Shown here in pieces: positions 43,518 to 52,245 of a DNA stretch of 64,000 nt. The DNA is from an uncultured Mollicutes bacterium. Lineage in GTDB: Bacteria; Bacillota_I; Bacilli_A; RFN20; CAG-288. The notes below the pieces were generated by a model. That model was given only the letters and a program-made list of their open reading frames with translations. It had not been told where the DNA came from and did no database searches. The stretch is taken from NCBI GenBank assembly GCA_900539865.1, contig UQDS01000002.1, forward strand, positions 124,001-188,000, given 5' to 3'. How positions within the stretch are numbered: the first letter of the stretch is position 1; each line of letters opens with the position of its first letter. The translations under genes and the position numbers were made by a program.

Positions 43518-45248
43518 ATGTTCACCATTTTAGAAAAATCGTTTCCTGTCGGCTTAGTTGCCGGACTTGTATCTGCCGCTGTTCTCATCGGTGTAGGTGT
43601 TTTCTTCTTGTTCCTCTTTTTGCATCGAAAAGGTTATCAATCCGTACCGGTCAATTTGAAAAAGAAATTAGAAAACATTGAAACCACCTTAGATACCGAT
43701 TGCAAAACCTCCCTTACTCGCCTTCAAACTTTATCTAAAAACAGCAAAAAATTCGAAGATTTTTACGCTCTTCGCAACGATCAATATACAAATTTAGTCA
43801 ACAAGTACAACACCATAGACAAACAGATTGAAAATTTAGCAAGTCTTATCAACGACAAAGATTTCAAGCAGGCAAAAGAAATCGAAAGAGAAATTGCCGA
43901 AGATATCAATAAGTTCGATAAAGATGTGTCTATCTTCTCTGGAGATCTCTCTTCCATCTTACAAGATGACACAGATACCGCTAGCGCTGCTGTCACTGTC
44001 AAAAACAACCTTCGTTCTATCCGTAATTTTTATGAGAAGAACACCAACGAACTCTCTGAGTTAGGTCAATCTTTCCAGCTGATTCTCAACGATGCCGAAA
44101 ACACCTTAGATCAGTTCAACGAATTGTGCGACAGCGCCAAATTCGAAGAAGCTAAAACACTTTTAGACGATTTAAACCGCTTGTTGACCGCAACCATTTC
44201 TGTCATGGACCGCTTACCGATGTTGCAAGCCAGTGTCTATACGGTCCTTCCAAACAAATTAGATGAGTTGGAAAAGAATTATCATGAAATGCTCGATGAA
44301 AAATATGTCATCGAAGATTTAGATGTGGATAATTATGTCGATCAAGCGAGAAAACAATTGGAGTTAATCAAATCCAATTTAGTCTTCTTAGACATTACTG
44401 GCGTTCAAGAAAAAATTGATAAAATCCAAACAGACATCACCGATTTCAACGCAAAATTCAATGAAGAAAAGAACGCAAAGCAGTGCTATTTCAACTCTAC
44501 AAACGACATCATCGACACAACATACAACATCGAACGTGAATACTCTTCCCATATGAATATGATTGATAAATATAAGGTCGCTTATATGCTCGATCAAAAA
44601 TATGTGGATCAAATGTACAGTCTCAAGAGTCATATTGAGACAATCGGTATGCTCAAACGCGAGCTCGACTCTTATCTGGATACGACCAATCATCAGCCCT
44701 ACACGACCATCATGAAAAAGATGAATGCGTTAAGAACAGAAATGAGTAGAGCAGAACGCACAATGCATGATTATCAAGCTTATCTTGATGATTTAAAAAA
44801 CACAACACAAAACGTTTATGATGGTTTGAATAATCTCTTTGTTTCTTTGCGTGTAGAAAGAGCGCACATCTTATCTTTAGGTGTCGATTCTTACACGACT
44901 GCCATCAAGCCAAAATTCGATTATTTCTTTAAGAAAATTGCCGATTTAAGTTCTCAGCTTGTCGTCCTTCCTTTGGATGTGAAAAAGATCAGCCGCGACT
45001 TTTATTCTTTAAAAGATGATTGTGGGTATTTCTTAAGCGATACACACAACAATTACAACGAAGCCTTAAAAGCAGAACAAGCCATCGTTCGCTCTAACCT
45101 CTATCGCGAGGATTACACAGAGTGCAAGCTCGCATTAGAAAAAGCCGAACAGGCTTATAACTCCGGTAATTTTAAAGATGCTACCGCTTTAGCAAGCGAA
45201 GCTCTTTCCACCTTTTCTAAAGGTTCCTTACCGATATCCAATTCCTAA
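43518..45248 (+). CDS. ezrA: Septation ring regulator EzrA
   Basis: The 576-residue protein has one N-terminal span (about residues 12-35) and a long helical, coiled-coil cytoplasmic part made of spectrin-like repeats rich in Leu/Glu/Lys/Asp. Topology, length (about 565 in Bacillus) and position before cysteine desulfurase and thiI match EzrA, which restrains FtsZ ring assembly and helps coordinate wall synthesis at the septum. Sequence similarity is low as usual in this family. CAAGGAG precedes the start. Confidence 0.88.
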   Translation: MFTILEKSFPVGLVAGLVSAAVLIGVGVFFLFLFLHRKGYQSVPVNLKKKLENIETTLDTDCKTSLTRLQTLSKNSKKFEDFYALRNDQYTNLVNKYNTIDKQIENLASLINDKDFKQAKEIEREIAEDINKFDKDVSIFSGDLSSILQDDTDTASAAVTVKNNLRSIRNFYEKNTNELSELGQSFQLILNDAENTLDQFNELCDSAKFEEAKTLLDDLNRLLTATISVMDRLPMLQASVYTVLPNKLDELEKNYHEMLDEKYVIEDLDVDNYVDQARKQLELIKSNLVFLDITGVQEKIDKIQTDITDFNAKFNEEKNAKQCYFNSTNDIIDTTYNIEREYSSHMNMIDKYKVAYMLDQKYVDQMYSLKSHIETIGMLKRELDSYLDTTNHQPYTTIMKKMNALRTEMSRAERTMHDYQAYLDDLKNTTQNVYDGLNNLFVSLRVERAHILSLGVDSYTTAIKPKFDYFFKKIADLSSQLVVLPLDVKKISRDFYSLKDDCGYFLSDTHNNYNEALKAEQAIVRSNLYREDYTECKLALEKAEQAYNSGNFKDATALASEALSTFSKGSLPISNS

Positions 45249-45251
45249 ATC

Positions 45252-46394
45252 ATGAAACAAAACATTTATTTCGATTGTGCAAGCACGATTCGCCCTTTTG
45301 ATGATGTGCTTAAAACCTTTACCGAAATCAGCGTTAAAGATTTTGCCAACGCATCTTCCAATCATGCGCTTGGTTTTCAATGCACGACAATTTTAGAAAA
45401 AGCACGCGCTCAAATCGCAAAATATCTTAAAGTCCTTCCTGAAGAAGTGGTATTTACAAGCGGCGCTACAGAAGGGAACAATCTTGCAATCAAGGGTGTC
45501 AGCTATCACAATCGCTCCTGGGCAAAAAGAATCATCACCACGAAGGCAGAACACCCATCTGTGATGGAAGTCTTCCGCCAGTTAGAAAAAGAAGGTTTTG
45601 ATGTAGTTTATCTCGATTATGATAAAGAGGGTGTACTCAATTTAGAACAATTGAAAGAAGCTTTGAAAATCCCGACATCGTTAGTTTCTGTCATGGCAGT
45701 CAACAACGAAGTTGGTTATATCTTTGACATTCACAAAGTTTATCAGATTGTCAAAGAAAACTCGCGCGCCCTTGTCCATGTCGATGCCACCCAAGCCCTC
45801 GGCAAAGAGACAATCTCTTCTGCTGACTATGATCTCATGACTTTTTCCGGCCATAAAATCGGCGGTATCAAAGGATCTGGTGCTCTCATCAAGAAAAAGA
45901 AAGTGGAACTTTCCCCCTTGATTTTAGGTGGAGAACAAGAACATGGTTTACGTGCTGGAACTACGCCCCTTGGTTTAGATTGTTCTTTGGCAACGGCGCT
46001 GCGCATCAGCTTAAACAGTCAAGAAGAGCGCAAGAGAAACGCCCGTCTTCTCAACGACTATCTGCGAAACGAACTGATGAAAATAGATGAGGTAGAAATC
46101 ACCTCTAAAAATAACACGACACCTTTCATCTTATCTTTTACCCTGAAGAAACATAAAGGATCTATCGTTGCAGAAGCTTTAAGCAATGAAGGAATCTATG
46201 TCTCCACCAAATCTGCTTGTTCTTCGCGTGAAGCTGGCTATTCCTATGTTTTAAAAAACGCAGGTTATGACGAAGCTCTTTCTTCTAATGGTATCCGCCT
46301 TTCTTTCAGCGGAAAAGAGACATTAGAAGAGGGCAAAATTTTCATCGAAACACTTCATTCCATCTTAGACTCCGTCAAGATTAAGGAGGTATAA
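45252..46394 (+). CDS. Cysteine desulfurase (IscS/NifS-like)
   Basis: The 380-residue PLP enzyme has VFTSGATEGNN near 68-76, SGHKIGGIKGSG with the PLP lysine at 202 and the sulfur-bearing Cys323 in TKSACSSRE. It supplies persulfide sulfur, here most likely to the ThiI encoded next for tRNA 4-thiouridine. It starts 3 nt after ezrA and ends 1 nt before thiI. The same order is found in Bacillus (nifZ-thiI). Confidence 0.95.
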   Translation: MKQNIYFDCASTIRPFDDVLKTFTEISVKDFANASSNHALGFQCTTILEKARAQIAKYLKVLPEEVVFTSGATEGNNLAIKGVSYHNRSWAKRIITTKAEHPSVMEVFRQLEKEGFDVVYLDYDKEGVLNLEQLKEALKIPTSLVSVMAVNNEVGYIFDIHKVYQIVKENSRALVHVDATQALGKETISSADYDLMTFSGHKIGGIKGSGALIKKKKVELSPLILGGEQEHGLRAGTTPLGLDCSLATALRISLNSQEERKRNARLLNDYLRNELMKIDEVEITSKNNTTPFILSFTLKKHKGSIVAEALSNEGIYVSTKSACSSREAGYSYVLKNAGYDEALSSNGIRLSFSGKETLEEGKIFIETLHSILDSVKIKEV

Positions 46395-46395
46395 A

Positions 46396-47577
46396 ATGAA
46401 CACAGACATGATCATTGTCTTCTTTGGTGAATTATCCACCAAAGGTAAAAACATTATGAACTTTATCCGTCTCTTGGGTAAAAATATCAAATATGCGTTA
46501 AGAGACTTTACTAAACTTACTTACGATATCCGAAAAGACCACATTTATATTCTTTTAAACGGAGAAGATTACGAGGAGGTGAAAAAGCCTCTTGCCAAAG
46601 TTTCCGGCATCGGTTCTTTTGCCTTGGCTACAAACGTGGAACGCGATTTAGATGCCATCAAAAAAGAAGCGTCTCGTCTTTATCAAAAGTCGGGAGCAAA
46701 AACGTTCAAGGTGGAAACAAAACGCGCAGACAAAACTTTTGAAATGCATTCTGATGATGTCTCCCGTTCGGTTGGTTCTTATGTCTTAAGAGAAAACAAG
46801 GAAAGCAAGGTGGATGTTCACAACCCCGACTTGCTCATTCATGTCATGATCCGTTTAGAAGGAACCTATGTCTATGCGATCAAAGAAAAAGGTTTAGGCG
46901 GATATCCTTTAGGAATTGCCGGCAAATCCTTATGCTTGCTTTCCGGCGGTATCGATTCCCCTGTCGCTGCTTATATGATGATGAAACGCGGTGTGAAATT
47001 AGAGTGCATTCACTTTGCAGCACCGCCTTATACTTCCCAAGCGGTCATCGAAAAAATACATGATCTCTTACACGTTTTAAACGATTATCAGCCTGATATC
47101 AAACTTTACACCGTTCCATTTACCGATTTAGAGCGCAAGATTTATGAAGTTGCTGGTCCGAGCTATTGTGTCACTATCATGAGAAGAATGATGATGAGAA
47201 TTGCAACACGCATTGCAAAAAAACACAACAATCTTGTTTTGTCCTGCGGTGAAAGCATCGGTCAAGTCGCAAGTCAAACGCTTTACTCCATGCAAGTGAT
47301 TGATCCTTGTTGTGGCCTTCCTATGATTCGACCTTTGGCCTGCATCGACAAAAACGAAATCATGGATACCGCCAAAGAAATTGGCACTTACGATATTTCC
47401 ATCCGTCCCTACGAGGATTGTTGTACCATCTTCACATTAAAAGATCCTGTAACCCATCCTAATATAGAAGTGGTAGAAAAGATCGAATCGCAATTCGACT
47501 GGGAAAGCATGGTCAAAGACTGTGTGATAAACACAACCGCGGAACATATTTCAAAAGCGGAAGAAGAAGAATTTTAA
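46396..47577 (+). CDS. thiI: tRNA 4-thiouridine sulfurtransferase ThiI
   Basis: The 393-residue protein has an N-terminal ferredoxin-like domain, a THUMP domain (about 60-165) and a PP-loop ATPase with SGGIDSPVAAYMM near 183-195 and PYEDCCTIF near 340. There is no rhodanese domain, as in Gram-positive ThiI. It thiolates U8 of tRNA with sulfur from the adjacent desulfurase. TTAAGGAGGT precedes the start. Confidence 0.96.
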   Translation: MNTDMIIVFFGELSTKGKNIMNFIRLLGKNIKYALRDFTKLTYDIRKDHIYILLNGEDYEEVKKPLAKVSGIGSFALATNVERDLDAIKKEASRLYQKSGAKTFKVETKRADKTFEMHSDDVSRSVGSYVLRENKESKVDVHNPDLLIHVMIRLEGTYVYAIKEKGLGGYPLGIAGKSLCLLSGGIDSPVAAYMMMKRGVKLECIHFAAPPYTSQAVIEKIHDLLHVLNDYQPDIKLYTVPFTDLERKIYEVAGPSYCVTIMRRMMMRIATRIAKKHNNLVLSCGESIGQVASQTLYSMQVIDPCCGLPMIRPLACIDKNEIMDTAKEIGTYDISIRPYEDCCTIFTLKDPVTHPNIEVVEKIESQFDWESMVKDCVINTTAEHISKAEEEEF

Positions 47578-47582
47578 AAAGC

Positions 47583-47618
47583 AAACTCCTTTGAATGATT
47601 TTTCAAAGGAGTTTTTTG
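47583..47618 (+). terminator. Terminator after thiI
   Basis: AAACTCCTTTGA and TCAAAGGAGTTT form a 12-bp stem with a T-rich loop and T-run. Confidence 0.93.
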
Positions 47619-47670
47619 TTTTTCAGCACCACGGTGAAATTCAATTGATAAACTGATTTCTTTCTGGCAT

Positions 47671-47713
47671 GAAAAAAGCCTCATTGAAAGAGAATTCTCC
47701 TCCAATAAGGCTT
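47671..47713 (-). terminator. Terminator of infC-rpmI-rplT
   Basis: On the minus strand AAAGCCTTATTG pairs with CAATGAGGCTTT (one G-T) around a 16-nt loop, followed by T6. Confidence 0.9.
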
Positions 47714-47732
47714 TCATGCTTTGTTGTTTTAC

Positions 47733-48092
47733 TTACTTAGAAGCGATAGCAGCGTTAGCGGTTTCGACTAAACTTTTGAACTGTTCGGGGTTGTTAGCAG
47801 CGATTTCAGATAACATCTTTCTGTTAAGCTGAACACCAGCGGTCTTAAGACCGAACATGAACTGAGAATAGGAAATGCCGTTGAGCTTGCAAGCGGCAGA
47901 AATACGACGGATCCAGAGCTTTCTATAATCCTGTTTTCTTTCCTTACGTCCGTTAAAAGCGTTTGCTTCAGACTTAAGGACAGCTTCCTTGGCAGTTTTA
48001 AATAATTTGTGTCTAGCGCCATAGAAGCCTTCGGCTCTCTTTAAAATGCGCTTGCGATTGTCATGTCTGACAGTACCACGTTTGACTCTCAT
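47733..48092 (-). CDS. rplT: Ribosomal protein L20
   Basis: The 119-residue protein has the L20 pattern MRVKRGTVRHDNRKRILKRAEGFYGARHKLFKTAKEAV and RKLWIRRISAACKLNGISYSQFM. It assembles early on 23S rRNA and in Firmicutes also represses its own operon through the leader. Third gene of infC-rpmI-rplT. AAAGGAG lies before the start. Confidence 0.97.
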   Translation of the reverse strand: MRVKRGTVRHDNRKRILKRAEGFYGARHKLFKTAKEAVLKSEANAFNGRKERKQDYRKLWIRRISAACKLNGISYSQFMFGLKTAGVQLNRKMLSEIAANNPEQFKSLVETANAAIASK

Positions 48093-48106
48093 GATTCAAA
48101 TCTCCT

Positions 48107-48301
48107 TTACTTGCTGATCAATCCAGTCATCTTTCTGGACTGGACAGCGTTAAGGTATCTAGCCTTACGATTGTGACGGATTAACTTATGGGTCTTGTTG
48201 TGAGAGAGGTGGCTTGTATTCTGGTTCCACTTCTTGACCGTGCCATTTGCAGTGATCTTAAATCTCTTGACGGCACCACGTTTACTTCTCATTTTAGGCA
48301 T
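48107..48301 (-). CDS. rpmI: Ribosomal protein L35
   Basis: The 64-residue basic protein begins MPKMRSKRGAVKRFK and includes HLSHNKTHKLIRHNRKA, as in all L35. The start overlaps the infC end by 8 nt, and the stop is 14 nt before rplT. Confidence 0.97.
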   Translation of the reverse strand: MPKMRSKRGAVKRFKITANGTVKKWNQNTSHLSHNKTHKLIRHNRKARYLNAVQSRKMTGLISK

Positions 48302-48878
48302 TCTTATGGCCCTCCTGTTTCTGTTTATTTGTTTTCGGATTCAACATGATGAAATAATCTTTACCTAACAATTCCGGTTCTTTTTCCGTAGATGCATAGT
48401 CCTTAACCATACCTAAGAATGTGTTAAGCGTTTCTTTGACGATGTCCATTCTCTGCATCATTCTACCCTTGATGAAGACAGCGACCTTAACCTTCATACC
48501 TTCTTGTAAGAACTTGATGGCTGCTTTGGCTTTTGTTTCTAAATCGTGTTTATCTGTAGTGGCAGTGAAACGAACTTCCTTGACGACAGTCTTCTTTTGA
48601 TTCTTTTTGGCTTCTTTGGCTTTCTTGTCCTTATCGAACTTATACTTGCCATAATCGACGATCTTACAGACCGGCGGGTGAGCCTGCGGAGAAACACAGA
48701 GAAGATCCATCTGATATTCCATGGATTTTTGTAATGCGACCTTGATAGGAAGAACGCCAAAGCTTTCTCCTTTCGGACCGATTACAAGAACTTCCTTGAA
48801 ACGGATTCTTTCATTGACCAACTCACGATCGTTGTTGTTCTTCGGGCGGAACTGCTGACCTTGATACTTGTTAAATAT
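48294..48878 (-). CDS. infC: Translation initiation factor IF-3, probable ATA start
   Basis: The protein has the IF-3 N domain (LVNERIRFKEVLVIGPKGESFGVLPIKVAL), the linker (KYKFDKDKKAKEAKK) and the C domain (KEVRFTATTDKHDLETKAKAAIKFL). No ATG or GTG lies in frame at the proper place. A strong GGAGG (plus 48888-48892) sits 9 nt before an in-frame ATA at 48878, giving 194 residues; a TTG at 48821 gives 175 but has no ribosome site. Rare start codons (AUU, AUC, AUA) are known for infC and allow IF-3 to control its own synthesis. First gene of the operon. Confidence 0.93.
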   Translation of the reverse strand: MFNKYQGQQFRPKNNNDRELVNERIRFKEVLVIGPKGESFGVLPIKVALQKSMEYQMDLLCVSPQAHPPVCKIVDYGKYKFDKDKKAKEAKKNQKKTVVKEVRFTATTDKHDLETKAKAAIKFLQEGMKVKVAVFIKGRMMQRMDIVKETLNTFLGMVKDYASTEKEPELLGKDYFIMLNPKTNKQKQEGHKNA

Positions 48879-49084
48879 AAAACTAATCCTCCATATATCC
48901 TACAAAAAAACGGGTTCCTCTCAGAGAAACCCGTCATTTTGCCATTGATAGCGCACCAAAACAAAGTTTCACCACTCAGGTGAATCATTATTTGCTGCGA
49001 GACCAACTCAAGCATTTGACCTACCAGAACAGAATCCAGTCAGGTGAGAACGGGTGTCCTCTTTCTTAGTTGCGTTTTTTCGCA
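48879..49084 (-). promoter_or_regulatory. infC leader, L20-type attenuation region
   Basis: The transcript starts near 49084 and runs about 205 nt before infC. It holds several short hairpins (for example TTCACC..GGTGAA) and ends in an intrinsic terminator. In Bacillus the same operon is controlled by L20 through terminator/antiterminator switching in this leader. That this leader binds L20 is inferred from position and layout. Confidence 0.7.
48903..48933 (-). terminator. Attenuator terminator before infC
   Basis: On the minus strand ACGGGTTTCTC pairs with GAGGAACCCGT around TGA and is followed by T7, about 10 nt before the infC ribosome site. Early leader bases CACCCGT can pair with the ACGGGT arm to form an antiterminator. 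Confidence 0.88.
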
Positions 49085-49090
49085 TGTATT

Positions 49091-49119
49091 AGTATATAGT
49101 CTTTCCTATGTTTTGTCAA
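49091..49119 (-). promoter_or_regulatory. Promoter of infC-rpmI-rplT
   Basis: On the minus strand TTGACA (49119-49114), 17 nt, TATACT (49096-49091): close to consensus. Confidence 0.88.
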
Positions 49120-49240
49120 CATTTTATCTTATTTGTTTCTCTTTCTTGTAAAGATGTTAAATAAGAAGAAATTTATCTATTTTTTATAAATAAAATACAA
49201 AAGATGTCGGTTTTAAAACATCTTGTTTCATAATCAAAAT

Positions 49241-49270
49241 AAAATGCGGTGAAAGTTTCACCGCATTTTA
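49241..49270 (-). terminator. Terminator of upp
   Basis: AAAATGCGGTGAAA and TTTCACCGCATTTT form a long stem with almost no loop beyond AG, followed by ATTTTG on the minus strand. A second weaker hairpin (AAGATGT/ACATCTT) lies at 49200-49224. Confidence 0.9.
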
Positions 49271-49271
49271 A

Positions 49272-49922
49272 TTAGTCTTTCATCGTTCCAAAAATTCTAT
49301 CGCCAGCATCACCCAAACCAGGGCAGATATAGGCTCTTTCATTTAACTGTCTATCTAAGGCGCCGATGTAAAGAGGAATTTCAGGATAGATTTCCTTAAA
49401 TGCCTTGACACCTTCCGGGGCAGCAATGATACAGACAAAGCTGATATTCGTAGCACCGTGCTGCTTTAACATCTTCACAGCGTCAATTGCAGAACCGCCT
49501 GTCGCAAGCATTGGATCAAGAAGGAAAACACTCTTCTCAGCAAGGTTGTTTGGCAATTTGCAATAGTATTCATGAGGTTCATGTGTGACTTCATCACGAT
49601 ACAAACCAATGTGACCAACACAAGCGGTAGGCACCAACTGTGTAAAACCATCCACCATACCCATGCCGGCGCGAAGGATCGGTACGAAACAAAGTTTTTT
49701 TCCGATGACCATCGGCTGTTTTGTTTCTTCAATCGGTGTTTTGATTGTTGTTATTTTTGTCGGAACATCCTTTAACGCCTCATAAGCTTCCATCATGGCG
49801 ATTTCTTTTACAACATTACGGAATTCACAAGTCGGCGTTTGTTCATCTCTTAAGATTGCAATCTTATGAGTTAAGAGAGGATGATTGAGGAGAATCGTAT
49901 TCGGATACTGCTTTAAATCCAT
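49272..49922 (-). CDS. upp: Uracil phosphoribosyltransferase
   Basis: The 216-residue protein has LRDEQTPTCEFRN near 24-36, ILRAGMGMVDGF near 80 and the PRPP loop LLDPMLATGGSA near 130, then YICPGLGDAGDRIFG at the C-terminus, the uracil-binding signature. It makes UMP from uracil and PRPP. TTGGAGGG precedes the start. It stands alone with its own terminator. Confidence 0.97.
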   Translation of the reverse strand: MDLKQYPNTILLNHPLLTHKIAILRDEQTPTCEFRNVVKEIAMMEAYEALKDVPTKITTIKTPIEETKQPMVIGKKLCFVPILRAGMGMVDGFTQLVPTACVGHIGLYRDEVTHEPHEYYCKLPNNLAEKSVFLLDPMLATGGSAIDAVKMLKQHGATNISFVCIIAAPEGVKAFKEIYPEIPLYIGALDRQLNERAYICPGLGDAGDRIFGTMKD

Positions 49923-50112
49923 CTTATAGTCCCTCCAATTTTCAAATAATCATTATACAAAAGAAGGCTTCAAGAAGAAATGAAAATTTTGATATTTTGT
50001 TTTCTTGATACAAAGTGGCTTATTTGTCCTATTTTTTTACATAATTCATTTGTTTGTAGCGAATTTTTCAACTCTGTTACCTAATTTATTAATTTTAAAG
50101 TAGAATAGTATT

Positions 50113-50784
50113 ATGATGAACAAAACAAGAAAACTTCCTTTTGATATTATCTACGAAGATAAGGATATCATCGTCGTTTACAAAAAAAGCGGTCTGTTGT
50201 CAATTGCTACCGACAACGGTGATATGCATAACCTTTATCACTATGTCAGAGAATACGTCAATCACAACCATCAAAAGATTTTTATCGTTCACCGCTTAGA
50301 CAAAGACACTTCCGGTTTGATGATCTTCGCCAAATCCATGGAAATGAAGAAAATATTACAAGACTGCTTCCAAAGGCGCGATGTCAAACGACGCTATGAG
50401 GCTGTCATCAAAGAAAAGATCGAACTGAATCAGACAATGAAAGTCGTACAATACCTCGTCTATGATCATCGGTCTGGAAAAGTATTTATCACCAAAGATA
50501 AGAAAAAAGGTCAAGAAGCCATCACCTATATCACCAGCCACAACTCTTACGGAGAAGGTACGGCATTAGATATTGAGATAGAAACAGGTAGACAAAATCA
50601 AATTCGTCTTGCGCTCCATTCTCTTGGATACACACTGATTGGCGATAAAAAATACAGTGATAGCAAAGAGAAGCGCATGATGCTAAACGCCTACGAACTA
50701 ACCTTCCCCAATTACGTTAAAATGAAACAACATCATTTTTCCCTCAGGCCCTTCTATTTAAAAAATAATGTAGCTGCATTATAA
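50113..50784 (+). CDS. RluA-family pseudouridine synthase
   Basis: The 223-residue protein has the catalytic HRLDKDTSGLMIFAKS near residue 56 (Asp), the VIKEKI and YITSHN strands and the RQNQIRLALHSLGYTLIGDKKY motif near 155, all of the RluA/RsuA superfamily, without an S4 domain. It modifies rRNA or tRNA uridines. The start has no Shine-Dalgarno sequence; TAGAAT lies exactly 6 nt before ATG-ATG, so the mRNA may be leaderless (a start at 50116 is equally possible). Confidence 0.93.
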   Translation: MMNKTRKLPFDIIYEDKDIIVVYKKSGLLSIATDNGDMHNLYHYVREYVNHNHQKIFIVHRLDKDTSGLMIFAKSMEMKKILQDCFQRRDVKRRYEAVIKEKIELNQTMKVVQYLVYDHRSGKVFITKDKKKGQEAITYITSHNSYGEGTALDIEIETGRQNQIRLALHSLGYTLIGDKKYSDSKEKRMMLNAYELTFPNYVKMKQHHFSLRPFYLKNNVAAL

Positions 50785-50848
50785 AACATTAGCAAAATCA
50801 TCATTTGCTTTATACAATGTTATATGAAGCAACGAAAGAACAATAATT

Positions 50849-52177
50849 ATGATTATCACATTTGTAATAGATTTATTCGGAGATAAAAACAACGGCACGA
50901 CAATCACCGCCATGCGCACTGCTCAGAAGTTTGTCGAGCAGGGCCATGAAGTGAGAATCATCGCCTACATTCCCGATTCCGCAGATCCAGAAGATTTAAA
51001 ACAATACAAAGTTTTGCGTTGTCATAAAATTCAGCTTCCTATCTTTGATTGGCTAGTCACAGCAAATGGTTTTACCTTTGCGGACGCCGATGAAAAAGAG
51101 ATTGCCGAATTTATTAAGGGCAGCGATGTCGTTCACCTCATGCTTCCTTTCTTGATTGAAGCAAAGGTGAGAAAAGTCGCTAAAATCATGTCTATTCCGA
51201 TCACCTCAGCTTATCACTTACAACCCGATTCCATCTCGTATAATATCCACTTAGGAAAGATTCAATTTGTTAATTCATATATCTATCATCTATTCCGTCG
51301 CTGGGTATATCGTTACACCAGAAACATTCATACTCCAAGTGAAACAATGCGAAGATTGATGATCGCTCACAGATATCATGGTGATATTCATGCCATCAGC
51401 AATGGTGTCTCTCCTTATTTTGTTCCTATCCAAGTTGAAAAACCTGTAGAGTTTAAAGATAAATATGTCATTCTCATGATTGGTAGACTTTCTGGTGAAA
51501 AAAGACAAGACATCATCATCAAAGCAGTTGGACAATCAAAATACAACGATAAAATTCAACTTGTTTTCTGCGGTCAGGGACCGAAGAAGAAATATCTTGA
51601 AAAATTGTCGCACCGCTATTTAAAGAATCCTGCTATCTTTAAATTCTGCAATCAAAAAGATTTAAGAGATACAATCAATTATTCAGACTTATATATCCAC
51701 GCCTCCGACATTGAAAGCGAAGCAATCGCATGTATCGAAGCCTTCTGTTGCGGAAAAGTTCCGATCATTTCCGATTCGCGTTTCAGCGCAACCAACCACT
51801 TCTCCTTATCTGACCACTGCCTCTTTAAGGCAGGAAACCACGATTCGTTACAAAAGAAAATCGACTACTTCATCGAACATCCAGAAGAAGTTGAAAGACT
51901 CTCTCAAGAATATATCGAATATGGTAAAACATTCAACATCGATGACAAAGTTGCCGAACTCGCTAAGATGATGGAAAGAGAAATCCTCTTAGATCAAGAA
52001 GACCATAAACTCAATCGCACCTACTACATGAGTCCTCGTGAAAGACGTCACTTAAAGAGAACCGCAAAGCGTATCGGCTTAGAAAACCCCTATATTCCTG
52101 ATAAGGACATCTATCATGATTTAGGAGAATTCAGCAACAAGGAAGAACGCAAAGAAATTAAAAAAAGAGGTCGTTAG
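50849..52177 (+). CDS. GT4-type glycosyltransferase, possibly glycolipid synthase
   Basis: The 442-residue protein has a GT-B fold: N-terminal domain with GTTITAMRTAQKFVEQGHEV, then YVILMIGRLSGEKRQDIIIKA near 210, FCGQGPKKKYLEKL near 245, and the donor-site motif ASDIESEAIACIEAFCCGKVPIISD near 290 (E-x7-E). The closest shapes are diacylglycerol glucosyltransferases of Bacilli and Mollicutes. The C-terminal tail of about 70 residues is highly charged and basic and may help membrane binding. A terminator overlaps its stop codon. Confidence 0.87.
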   Translation: MIITFVIDLFGDKNNGTTITAMRTAQKFVEQGHEVRIIAYIPDSADPEDLKQYKVLRCHKIQLPIFDWLVTANGFTFADADEKEIAEFIKGSDVVHLMLPFLIEAKVRKVAKIMSIPITSAYHLQPDSISYNIHLGKIQFVNSYIYHLFRRWVYRYTRNIHTPSETMRRLMIAHRYHGDIHAISNGVSPYFVPIQVEKPVEFKDKYVILMIGRLSGEKRQDIIIKAVGQSKYNDKIQLVFCGQGPKKKYLEKLSHRYLKNPAIFKFCNQKDLRDTINYSDLYIHASDIESEAIACIEAFCCGKVPIISDSRFSATNHFSLSDHCLFKAGNHDSLQKKIDYFIEHPEEVERLSQEYIEYGKTFNIDDKVAELAKMMEREILLDQEDHKLNRTYYMSPRERRHLKRTAKRIGLENPYIPDKDIYHDLGEFSNKEERKEIKKRGR

Positions 52178-52203
52178 AAGCTAGCTTCTAGCGACCTTTT
52201 TTC
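52168..52203 (+). terminator. Terminator overlapping the glycosyltransferase stop codon
   Basis: AGGTCGTTAGAAG and CTTCTAGCGACCT pair over 13 bp (one mismatch) with a CTAG loop and T6. The stop codon TAG at 52175-52177 lies within the left arm. Confidence 0.92.
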
Positions 52204-52245
52204 TTGTATAAAATCTTCCAATTTAATTGTATAAATAATAAATTG

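Noticed and set aside
48782..49015. 77-codon minus-strand frame in the infC leader
   Set aside because: Overlaps the attenuator and the infC start in another frame; no ribosome site.
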